Positions 1 through 4,376 of a DNA stretch of 6,230 nt are shown here, in pieces (position 1 is the first letter of the stretch; each line of letters starts with the position of its first letter). The translations under genes were made by a program, and so were the position numbers. Below the pieces are notes generated by a model. The model had not been told where the DNA came from and searched no databases. It saw nothing but the letters and a program-made list of their open reading frames with translations. Location: assembly GCA_023131935.1 (NCBI GenBank), contig JAGLYY010000297.1, positions 1 through 6,230 on the forward strand, given 5' to 3'. This DNA comes from Spirochaetales bacterium (GTDB lineage: Bacteria > Spirochaetota > Spirochaetia > JAGLYY01).

Positions 1-7
1 ATAGTTG

Positions 8-76
8 ATGGAAAAACCTCCCGGAGTCGGGAAAAGCCATCTGGCCATTGCAGTGAAAACTGCTTCGGCTCATTAG
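8..76 (+). pseudogene. IstB-like (IS21 helper ATPase) Walker-A remnant
   Basis: The frame reads MEKPPGVGKSHLAIAVKTAS and stops at TAG (74-76). PPGVGKSHLAIA matches the Walker-A (P-loop) segment of IstB/DnaC-like ATPases that assist IS21-family transposases (family form GPPGVGKTHLA). Only about 22 codons remain. A TAG stands in frame at 2-4, just upstream, and no Walker B or downstream IstB sequence follows. I therefore read it as a scrap of a dead IS21-type element. No IstA sequence or terminal inverted repeat is visible. A chance P-loop or a DnaC fragment is less likely but possible. Confidence 0.5.
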
Positions 77-99
77 TATTTCAGATTTTTTTCCTGTTA

Positions 100-121
100 C
101 CCCGCGGTTTGAACCGCGGGG
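100..121. repeat. Perfect GC-rich inverted repeat (hairpin)
   Basis: CCCCGCGGTT (100-109) and AACCGCGGGG (112-121) are perfect complements separated by TG, giving a very stable hairpin. It lies 15 nt beyond the stop of the small minus-strand gene at 137-298, so it could protect or end that transcript. In that direction it is followed by TAACAGGAAAAAAA and lacks a U-tract. On the plus strand it is followed by ATTTAATTT, a weak U-tract. It could be a terminator for plus-strand transcription or a dispersed extragenic palindrome. Confidence 0.6.
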
Positions 122-136
122 ATTTAATTTGACAGA

Positions 137-298
137 CTATTCAGTTGCCTCTTGCGTTTCTTCCGGGTTGTTGTCTTCGGTGACATCCTCGTTTTCTTCA
201 CTCTGTCGCTGTTGTTTTTTCAGTCGTTTTTCTTCTTTCTTCTTCTTCTTCGCAAGTTCCCTCCTGCGTTTTTCATATGAATACTGATTTTTAGCCAT
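137..298 (-). CDS. Small Lys/Arg/Glu-rich conserved-type protein (53 aa)
   Basis: The minus strand encodes a 53-residue protein starting MAKNQYSYEKRRRELAKKKK and ending in TAG (137-139). Its ATG (296-298) is preceded by AGGAG (305-309 on the plus strand) with a 6-nt spacer, a well-placed Shine-Dalgarno site. Residues 9-32 are almost entirely Lys, Arg, Gln and Glu and should form a charged helix. Residues 34-53 form an acidic Glu/Asp/Thr/Asn tail. It has no signal peptide or membrane segment. From memory, very similar short proteins (MAKN..-YEKR...ELAKKKK) occur in several Gram-negative phyla, often annotated hypothetical. A nucleic-acid or ribosome-associated role is guesswork from charge and from the RRM remnant upstream on the same strand. 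It lies downstream of a terminator (324-366), so it probably has its own promoter, or is reached by readthrough. Confidence 0.75.
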   Translation of the reverse strand: MAKNQYSYEKRRRELAKKKKKEEKRLKKQQRQSEENEDVTEDNNPEETQEATE

Positions 299-323
299 GC
301 CTTTCTCCTATTTCGTAAATGAT

Positions 324-366
324 AAAAAAAGAGGGCTGCCTATCTCTTTAGATAGCCCCTTTTTAT
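324..366 (-). terminator. Bidirectional Rho-independent terminator after the RRM remnant
   Basis: The inner stem TATCT (341-345)/AGATA (350-354) closes on CTTT. The outer stem GGGC (333-336)/GCCC (355-358) encloses a 4-nt bulge (337-340). Seven A's (324-330) lie on the left and five T's (360-364) on the right, so a U-tract follows the hairpin in either direction. The longer tract is on the minus strand, where the hairpin begins 21 nt beyond the RRM remnant's stop. It probably served as that gene's terminator and now insulates the small gene at 137-298. Confidence 0.75.
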
Positions 367-378
367 ACGGCGATGATC

Positions 379-477
379 CTAGTACTGGTAGGAACGCTGC
401 CTGGGCTTGCGGTCATGAGCTTCGTTCAGCTGATCCTCAGTAGTCGAGTAGTTCAAATTACCGAATGATAGGCGAAG
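379..477 (-). pseudogene. RRM RNA-binding protein gene with the middle deleted
   Basis: The minus strand reads LRLSFGNLNYSTTEDQL and continues directly as NEAHDRKPRQRSYQY followed by TAG. The first part is the start of a bacterial RNA-recognition-motif protein: the RNP-2 segment (family form LYVGNLNY) and the first helix (TTEDQL). The second part is the end of the same type of protein, where the last RRM strand reads LKVNEA and is followed by a basic Arg-rich tail. Bacterial RRM proteins have roughly 55 residues between these points, including the RNP-1 motif (KGFGFV), and all of that is absent. The remaining halves are still in frame. The beginning is also damaged: an in-frame TAA (478-480) stands where a Lys codon is expected, RNP-2 is altered (LRLSFGNL), and no start or ribosome site is visible. 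It is a non-functional remnant. Confidence 0.72.
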
Positions 478-545
478 TTAAAATCAGCGTCAAGCTAAAA
501 GCGGCTGAAAATCGAAAATCCGGCCCAAACGGCTGAGTTTCGTTT

Positions 546-566
546 GTAATATTTGTTAAGTATTAC
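546..566. promoter_or_regulatory. Small dyad just upstream of the tetR promoter
   Basis: GTAATA (546-551) and TATTAC (561-566) form a 6-bp inverted repeat with a 9-nt centre, ending one base before the -35 box. It could be an extra binding site or simply an AT-rich UP-like region. The rest of 478-545 holds no gene I can support, only a short direct repeat CGGCTGA at 502-508 and 530-536. Confidence 0.25.
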
Positions 567-595
567 TTGACCATGTGGTCATTATGTTATATATT
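567..595 (+). promoter_or_regulatory. Sigma70-type promoter of the tetR-SDR operon
   Basis: A -35 box TTGACC (567-572) and a -10 box TATATT (590-595) are separated by exactly 17 bp. Transcription should start near 601-603 and leave a short leader before the ATG at 620. The -35 box overlaps operator 1 and the expected start point falls inside operator 2, so bound repressor would block polymerase. Confidence 0.8.
568..581. promoter_or_regulatory. TetR-family operator 1
   Basis: TGACCATGTGGTCA has perfectly palindromic 6-bp half-sites, TGACCA/TGGTCA, around TG. It overlaps the -35 box. The same half-sites recur 29 bp downstream, and the TetR-type gene follows directly, so autorepression is the natural reading. 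Confidence 0.8.
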
Positions 596-596
596 A

Positions 597-610
597 TGAC
601 CAGGTGGTCA
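597..610. promoter_or_regulatory. TetR-family operator 2
   Basis: TGACCAGGTGGTCA carries the same half-sites as operator 1 and differs only at one central base. It starts one base past the -10 box and covers the predicted transcription start. Its centre is 29 bp from that of operator 1, a little under three helical turns, so two dimers could sit on roughly the same face. Confidence 0.8.
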
Positions 611-619
611 GGAAAGGTT

Positions 620-1207
620 ATGAAAGATAAACGGAAGAAAATACTCAAAGAAGCTTTAATTGAATTTAGTAAGGAAGGATATGCAAATGCTTCAACCAAT
701 CAGATTGTAAAACGGGCAGGTGTATCCAAAGGCTCCCTCTTTAATTACTTTGGTTCGAAAAAGGAACTTTATCTGCTTCTTATGTCGGAAGCAGCAAGCA
801 AGTTTACAGAAGGTCTGAAGAATACTACTTTCAACTCAAAGGTAATTTCTGAAAGATTTGCTGCTCTTTCGGAAGGTGCTTTCACATGGTACAGCAATAA
901 CAGAGATCTTTATCACTTTATGATAACACTAAGTGATGCGGGACAAGATATTCAGCAACAGTTTTTAAAGAGAGAAGGGGAATTAGTCAAAATTGATTTT
1001 ATTGAAATGATTATTGAAAGTTATCAACCTGGTGCATTTACAAAGGAAGAACTCCATCAGATTGTAAGCTGGCTATTTAATGCTATGAAAACCGAGTTAT
1101 CAGCAAAGATTACCAGATTAATACCGTTAGTTGAGCTAAAAACTCTATATTTTAAAAAATTCAGGTTATTAAGCAGGTTCCTTGAAAAAGGGATCTCGGG
1201 AAATTAG
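620..1207 (+). CDS. TetR/AcrR-family transcriptional repressor
   Basis: This 195-aa protein is a typical length for TetR-family dimeric repressors. The N-terminal DNA-binding domain is clear: helix 1 is KKILKEALIEFSKEGYANAS (residues 6-25), and the helix-turn-helix spans about 26-45 with the hallmark AGVSKGSLFNYFGSKKELY. The C-terminal ligand/dimerisation part (from about 55) is divergent, so the inducer cannot be named. I chose the ATG at 620: the protein then begins MKDKRKKIL, as relatives do, and AGGAAAGG (610-617) lies just upstream. The longer frame from GTG 575 would start inside operator 1 and upstream of the predicted transcription start. It is first in an operon, with the SDR gene 22 bp downstream, and probably represses both through the two operators. 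Confidence 0.9.
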   Translation: MKDKRKKILKEALIEFSKEGYANASTNQIVKRAGVSKGSLFNYFGSKKELYLLLMSEAASKFTEGLKNTTFNSKVISERFAALSEGAFTWYSNNRDLYHFMITLSDAGQDIQQQFLKREGELVKIDFIEMIIESYQPGAFTKEELHQIVSWLFNAMKTELSAKITRLIPLVELKTLYFKKFRLLSRFLEKGISGN

Positions 1208-1229
1208 GAAGATATTGTAGGAGGAACAT

Positions 1230-2093
1230 ATGAGAGTATTAATAACCGGAGCCAATTCCGGAATAGGGAAAGAAGCAGCAGTAAAATATGCAGAGAATAA
1301 TTACGAAGTGATAATGCTTTGCAGGAACCGTAAAAAAGGTGAATCGGCAAAAGAGGAGATTATCAAAAAGACCGGAAATGAAAATTTGTCACTAATTATA
1401 TGTGATATGTCATCACAAAAATCTATTCGATCGGCTGTTGATACTATCAAATCACAGTATGATTCTATAGATGTGCTCATCAATAATGCTGCTAATTTTG
1501 ACCTGACAATTTCAGAGGCTGTTAAAACAGCGGAGGGTTTTGAACAAATCTGGGCCACAAATCATCTTGGATCATATCTACTCAGCCATTTGCTTGTAGA
1601 TCTGCTTAAAAAAGGTGATAGGAAACGAATAATTAATATATGTTCAAAGGGGATTCTTGCATTTCCTTTTATCAAAATTAATTATGATGACCCCGGCTTT
1701 TTCAGGAGCAGTAAGTATTCTGTTGTAAAGGCTTATTATCAATCGAAACTGGCGCAGGAGATGACTACAGTTTCCTTATCAGAGAAATTAAAGGATTCTC
1801 AAATAACTGTAAGTGCAATAAAAATCCCCGCTGTTAAAGTTGATGCGTCACGACTACCGGATATTTCTAAGTTCAAACTGAAAATCTATAAAATGAAAAT
1901 GAAGCACGCACTTGAACCTTCACGGATGGCGGAAACGTATTTTTGGCTGGGTAACTCGGAAGACGCTAAAATGATGAATGGAAAAATAATAGATGAGAAT
2001 AACAAAGAGGTAAAATTTGTTTCTGCAGTTAACAATATTGAAAATCGAAAGAAACTGGTTGAGCTCAGCAACACACAAATAGGGTTGAGCTGA
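1230..2093 (+). CDS. Short-chain dehydrogenase/reductase (SDR), retinol-dehydrogenase-like
   Basis: This 287-aa protein is a classical SDR oxidoreductase, expected to be cytosolic and to use NAD(P)H on a carbonyl/alcohol substrate. The Rossmann signature TGANSGIG is at 6-13. D59 follows beta-4 and the NNAA motif is at 85-88. The catalytic tetrad is complete: N111, S139, Y169 and K173 (YYQSK). R32 at the end of beta-2 suggests NADP(H) preference. The AYYQSKLA context and overall length resemble the retinol-dehydrogenase/WW-oxidoreductase-like branch, but the substrate cannot be inferred. The start is firm: AGGAGG (1219-1224) sits 5 nt before the ATG. It is co-transcribed with the TetR gene, so it is probably induced by a compound, perhaps its substrate, that releases the repressor. 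Confidence 0.92.
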   Translation: MRVLITGANSGIGKEAAVKYAENNYEVIMLCRNRKKGESAKEEIIKKTGNENLSLIICDMSSQKSIRSAVDTIKSQYDSIDVLINNAANFDLTISEAVKTAEGFEQIWATNHLGSYLLSHLLVDLLKKGDRKRIINICSKGILAFPFIKINYDDPGFFRSSKYSVVKAYYQSKLAQEMTTVSLSEKLKDSQITVSAIKIPAVKVDASRLPDISKFKLKIYKMKMKHALEPSRMAETYFWLGNSEDAKMMNGKIIDENNKEVKFVSAVNNIENRKKLVELSNTQIGLS

Positions 2094-2279
2094 TAATAAT
2101 GGGGCTCTCCCGATATCACCGGACAGCCTCAATTTAAAAAATACTTAGTGGATGATAGTGAAAGTTATCGTGAAGTGCAACCTGTTGGAGGGGTGAAACC
2201 GTGGATTTCCGCGCAATCCGGCTCTATTTTAAAAAGAGCCTTATTTATATACTATATCCCTAAAATGAAGGAGGAGAAA
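2094..2279. other. Intergenic region between the SDR and YjbQ genes
   Basis: This 186-bp gap has no gene I can support. A GTG at 2148 opens in frame with the next gene, but the extra 44 residues resemble no YjbQ N-terminus, and a strong ribosome site lies at the internal ATG 2280. The gap contains a hairpin (2220-2240) and an AT-rich TATACT (2248-2253) that could be the -10 box of a weak promoter for the next gene. No convincing -35 box precedes it. Confidence 0.5.
2220..2250 (+). terminator. Possible terminator of the tetR-SDR operon
   Basis: GGCTCT (2220-2225) pairs with AGAGCC (2235-2240), with further T/A pairing inside an A/T-rich loop, and TTATTTATAT follows. The U-tract is imperfect and the hairpin lies 127 nt beyond the SDR stop, so this is a moderate call. 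It would separate the TetR-SDR operon from the YjbQ gene. Confidence 0.4.
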
Positions 2280-2693
2280 ATGAAAAGCTACAGGAAGGAA
2301 CTCTGGTTCAATACAAAGAACCGATATGAGCTTGTACATATATCCGGGGAAGTAGTTGAAGCAGTCAGGGAAAGTGGTATTAAGGAAGGCCTCTGCCTTG
2401 TGAATGCAATGCACATCACTGCGAGTGTGTTCATCAACGATAATGAATCAGGTCTTCATGAAGATTATCTCGAATGGCTGGAGAAGCTTGCACCCTACAG
2501 CAGGGACGGTTACAGGCATAATGTGGGAGAAGATAACGGTGATGCCCATCTGAAAAGGCAGATAATGGGCAGGGAAGTTGTTATAGCCGTAACAGATGGC
2601 AGGCTGGATTTGGGGCCCTGGGAAGCTGTCTTTTATGGCGAATTTGACGGCAGGCGCAGGAAACGGGTGCTGATCAAAATTATCGGAGAATAG
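2280..2693 (+). CDS. yjbQ: YjbQ/UPF0047 family protein (secondary thiamine-phosphate synthase family)
   Basis: This 137-aa protein matches the full length of the UPF0047/YjbQ family, a single-domain trimer-forming fold. Visible family signatures are NAMHITASVFINDNESGL (42-59), H80 followed by GEDNGDAHLKRQIMG (83-97), and GRLDLGPWEAVFYGEFDG (107-124). H45, H80, the E84/D85 pair and H90 are the conserved polar residues thought to form the active or metal site. Weak thiamine-phosphate synthase activity is reported for the E. coli member, but the true role of the family is unsettled. The start at 2280 is set by AGGAGG (2269-2274) with a 5-nt spacer and by the MKSYRKELWF N-terminus typical of the family. 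It looks like a stand-alone gene, since the next gene is 49 bp away without a clear ribosome site. Confidence 0.92.
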   Translation: MKSYRKELWFNTKNRYELVHISGEVVEAVRESGIKEGLCLVNAMHITASVFINDNESGLHEDYLEWLEKLAPYSRDGYRHNVGEDNGDAHLKRQIMGREVVIAVTDGRLDLGPWEAVFYGEFDGRRRKRVLIKIIGE

Positions 2694-2742
2694 GTCAATC
2701 AGATCTCTTGCCTTTTACACCAGCATGGTTAGAATTTAGTTT

Positions 2743-3351
2743 ATGAAATTCGTCACTAGAAAAAAGGCACACTGGTCTATTTCTCTCCTGCTTGTATTTC
2801 TTACCGTTTCAGGATTAGGCGCTATAACCTTTTGTCTCTATTATCTTCTTATTCAGGACCGGAATGACTATCTGATGGCCGGTGTTTTTGGTTTTATTTT
2901 CCTGATTACCGGTTTCATCCTCTTCATACAGTCATATGCCTGGTACACGGCCTATTATGTTCTGAATGACTCTCTTGATTTGAGAGGTGTCTACTCAAAG
3001 TGCAAGATCCTTTATCATGATATCCAGTCGGTCCGCGCCCTTAGAATTAAGGAGGCTAAGGATATCATAGATACCTATATGCAGGAAACTACAAAACATG
3101 AAACTGAAATGGATCTTTCCGGTTGGTATAAAAGCGGAAAGCGCTATAGTAATTTTTCAAAATATTGTACCTATCAATTTATCCATAAACATCGCGGACC
3201 AATGCCCCACTTAGTGGAATATAAGGGATCCATTGTTTCCGGAGATTTCGTACTGCTACGCCTTATAAATAGTACAGAGTACCTTCTCAGCCCTGTAGAT
3301 GTGGATGGTTTTGTTGATGCTGTAAATCAACACTTAAGTGGTAGAAAATAG
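2743..3351 (+). CDS. Two-TM membrane protein with bacterial PH-like domain
   Basis: This 202-aa protein has a positive N-terminus (KFVTRKKAHW) and two hydrophobic segments at about 12-37 and 43-64, joined by a short charged turn (QDRND). From residue 67 onward is a soluble domain. Its start (YVLNDSLDLRGVYSKCKILYHDIQSVRAL) and end (STEYLLSPVDVDGFVDAVNQHL) follow the pattern of bacterial PH-domain (bPH2/YdbT-like) proteins. Such proteins sit in the inner membrane with the PH fold in the cytosol, and their function is mostly unknown. No Shine-Dalgarno is visible before the ATG. TTGCCT (2708-2713), a 16-bp gap and TAGAAT (2730-2735) could be a promoter that starts transcription almost at the ATG, which would give a leaderless message. 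I am confident of the gene and moderately confident of the PH call. Confidence 0.75.
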   Translation: MKFVTRKKAHWSISLLLVFLTVSGLGAITFCLYYLLIQDRNDYLMAGVFGFIFLITGFILFIQSYAWYTAYYVLNDSLDLRGVYSKCKILYHDIQSVRALRIKEAKDIIDTYMQETTKHETEMDLSGWYKSGKRYSNFSKYCTYQFIHKHRGPMPHLVEYKGSIVSGDFVLLRLINSTEYLLSPVDVDGFVDAVNQHLSGRK

Positions 3352-3361
3352 ATTGCTTTAC

Positions 3362-3439
3362 ATGAAACCTACATTCCGCACCAGAAAAGGCGCGGAAGTG
3401 GATCTGATCCTTGACGGTCCCTTCGGCTTCGCTCAGTGA
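3362..3439 (+). pseudogene. Fragment of a DUF4143-type AAA ATPase gene
   Basis: The frame reads MKPTFRTRKGAEVDLILDG, then PFGFAQ and a TGA (3437-3439) inside the 71-bp repeat. FRTRKGAEVDLILDG matches a well-known C-terminal signature of the ATP-binding DUF4143 family, a nuclease-like region of the form F-x-R-T-x-x-G-x-E-V-D-x-x-x and then IEVK. Relatives read on into a segment ending IEIK, which is missing here because the repeat takes over at about 3414-3419. Nothing of the ATPase domain lies upstream, where the PH-protein gene ends at 3351. This is a scrap left by deletion or insertion. Confidence 0.55.
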
Positions 3440-3484
3440 CCGGACGGGTGGGAACCGCTGTCCGAGCGGAGCCGAGGACGAGGG
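3414..3484. repeat. 71-bp structured dispersed repeat, copy 1 (solo)
   Basis: This copy matches 4088-4158 over 71 positions with one difference (T3418 versus C4092). It is itself an imperfect inverted repeat. CCCT (3419-3422) pairs with AGGG (3481-3484), and TCGGCTTCGCTC (3423-3434) pairs with GAGCGGAGCCGA (3464-3475) with a single G-T wobble. A GGACG bulge (3476-3480) lies between the two stems on the right arm. The apical part holds a second small stem, GGAC (3442-3445)/GTCC (3460-3463). This architecture is typical of REP-like mobile palindromes. The copy directly abuts the DUF4143 fragment. Confidence 0.9.
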
Positions 3485-3588
3485 TAGTGAAGGATCTTCC
3501 TGAACTGGCAAGCGGTTACGATACCACAACCAATTTACTTTCATGATTTCGGTGCTAAAATGATCTATTATTCTTTGAGGTTTAATAA
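3485..3588. other. No gene recognised
   Basis: This stretch runs from the solo repeat to the eroded reading frames. Short open stretches exist on both strands, for example LPELASGYDTTTNLLS on the plus strand ending at TGA near 3544. None has a start with a ribosome site or a family resemblance I recognise. Confidence 0.4.
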
Positions 3589-3794
3589 AGTCGTATCAGC
3601 CAGAAGCAGCTCTATGAGGAAATCACAGATATGTATAATAAATGTCTAAAACATTCGCTATAAACAGGTAATGTTTGAAGTGCCGGAGTTATTTTGACAG
3701 TACTAATAAGTATGAGTCTGATGAGCAGTTGAAAGGGGAAGAAAAGCTAAATGCTTTGTCTATAGAGAATCTAATAAGAGAGAAAATGGTATGA
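3589..3794 (+). pseudogene. Eroded coding sequence split over three frames, unidentified
   Basis: Three consecutive protein-like segments lie in different frames. ISQKQLYEEITDMYNKCLKH runs from about 3595 and ends at TAA 3661-3663. NIRYKQVMFEVPELF (about 3650-3694) ends at a TGA. YFDSTNKYESDEQLKGEE, continuing as KLNALSIENLIREKMV, runs from about 3690 to TGA 3792-3794. The residue composition looks like real charged, helical protein, and the last segment is open for 40 codons but has no ATG until codon 3786. I read this as the 3' end of a gene broken by two frameshifts. The family is not recognised. Its final TGA overlaps the ATG of the GIY-YIG gene (ATGA at 3791-3794), the arrangement of a translationally coupled pair. 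Confidence 0.35.
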
Positions 3795-4189
3795 TAGGAT
3801 ACATGTATATTTTAGAATGTTCAGACGGGACTTATTATACCGGAAGTACAAAAAATTTAGAAAAACGTGTATGGGAACATGAAAATATTATGGGTGCAAA
3901 TTATACAAAGAAAAAACATCCGGTGAAACTTGTTTATTATGAGAAATATTCAAGAATTGACAAAGCCTTTTACCGTGAAAAGCAAATACAGGGATGGAGT
4001 CATGCAAAGAAGAAGGCGTTGATTGAAAGGAATACAAACAAACTGCATGAATTAGCAGAATGTAAGAATGATACGCATTTCAAAACCACGGCCCCTTCGG
4101 CTTCGCTCAGTGACCGGACGGGTGGGAACCGCTGTCCGAGCGGAGCCGAGGACGAGGGGGTCTGGTCATCAATAATGGGGAAGAAATAA
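3791..4189 (+). CDS. GIY-YIG endonuclease domain protein with repeat-encoded C-terminus
   Basis: The 132-aa product begins with a compact GIY-YIG nuclease domain of the UPF0213/YhbQ-like single-domain type. The GIY strand is GYMYILECSDG (3-13) and the YIG strand is YYTGST (15-20). The catalytic Arg is probably R26 in LEKRVWEH, with H30 on the same helix. TKKKHPVKLVYYEKY (39-53) and the metal-binding Glu E63 in FYREKQIQGWS complete the core, so the active-site residues look intact. The native domain ends near residue 99 (LAECKNDTHFKT). Residues 100-123 (TAPSASLSDRTGGN and onward) are translated from the 71-bp repeat, and the last 9 codons run past it to a TAA. The ribosome site is weak (GAGAG, 3778-3782), and the ATG overlaps the TGA of the eroded frame upstream. 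Single-domain GIY-YIG proteins cleave DNA one strand at a time, but the cellular role of this branch is unclear. Confidence 0.88.
   Translation: MIGYMYILECSDGTYYTGSTKNLEKRVWEHENIMGANYTKKKHPVKLVYYEKYSRIDKAFYREKQIQGWSHAKKKALIERNTNKLHELAECKNDTHFKTTAPSASLSDRTGGNRCPSGAEDEGVWSSIMGKK
4088..4158. repeat. 71-bp structured dispersed repeat, copy 2 (inside GIY-YIG ORF)
   Basis: This copy is identical to 3414-3484 except at 4092, has the same orientation and is offset by 674 bp. Its foldback arms correspond to 4093-4108 and 4138-4158. It lies wholly inside the 3' part of the GIY-YIG frame, contributes codons 100-123 without an in-frame stop, and is followed by unrelated sequence. The copy therefore forms the new C-terminus of the nuclease. 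Confidence 0.9.
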
Positions 4190-4265
4190 GGGCTTTAAGC
4201 GACAAAATCATTCAGGTCCCGGTAGGATTCCTATAAATCTGTTGCACTATTCACTTCATCCAGTG

Positions 4266-4316
4266 AGGGCGCAATATAAATTATAGATAGTGAGTGCGCC
4301 CTACCGAACGCACTCA
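4266..4316. promoter_or_regulatory. Two mutually exclusive hairpins between convergent genes
   Basis: Hairpin A pairs AGGGCGCA (4266-4273) with TGCGCCCT (4295-4302). Hairpin B pairs TGAGTGCG (4291-4298) with CGCACTCA (4309-4316). Both are perfect 8-bp stems and share bases 4295-4298, so only one can form at a time. They lie in the gap between the GIY-YIG gene (+) and the outer-membrane protein gene (-). Neither is followed by a U-tract, so a standard terminator is unlikely. A dispersed palindrome or a transcript-end structure is possible. Confidence 0.45.
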
Positions 4317-4376
4317 TGAAAAAAGGAAGGAATGTAAAACATATCCCCCCCCTTTTTTTAAGTAAATGAAAACAAG

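Noticed and set aside
575..619. Longer TetR-family protein starting at GTG 575
   Set aside because: It would start inside operator 1 and upstream of the predicted transcription start. The extra residues do not resemble TetR N-termini, and the ATG at 620 fits the family.
1301..2132. Minus-strand open frames opposite the SDR gene
   Set aside because: They are shadows of a well-supported SDR gene with intact catalytic motifs.
2148..2279. N-terminal extension of the YjbQ protein from GTG 2148
   Set aside because: A strong AGGAGG sits 5 nt before ATG 2280, which gives the normal family length. The extension spans a hairpin and has no family match.
3287..3544. 85-aa open frame on the minus strand
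   Set aside because: It is the antisense reading of the 71-bp repeat plus the end of the PH-protein gene, with low-complexity Pro/Ser sequence and no ribosome site.
3414..4158. CRISPR array from the two similar repeats
   Set aside because: There are only two copies, each 71 bp and spaced 674 bp apart, with coding sequence between them and no cas genes.
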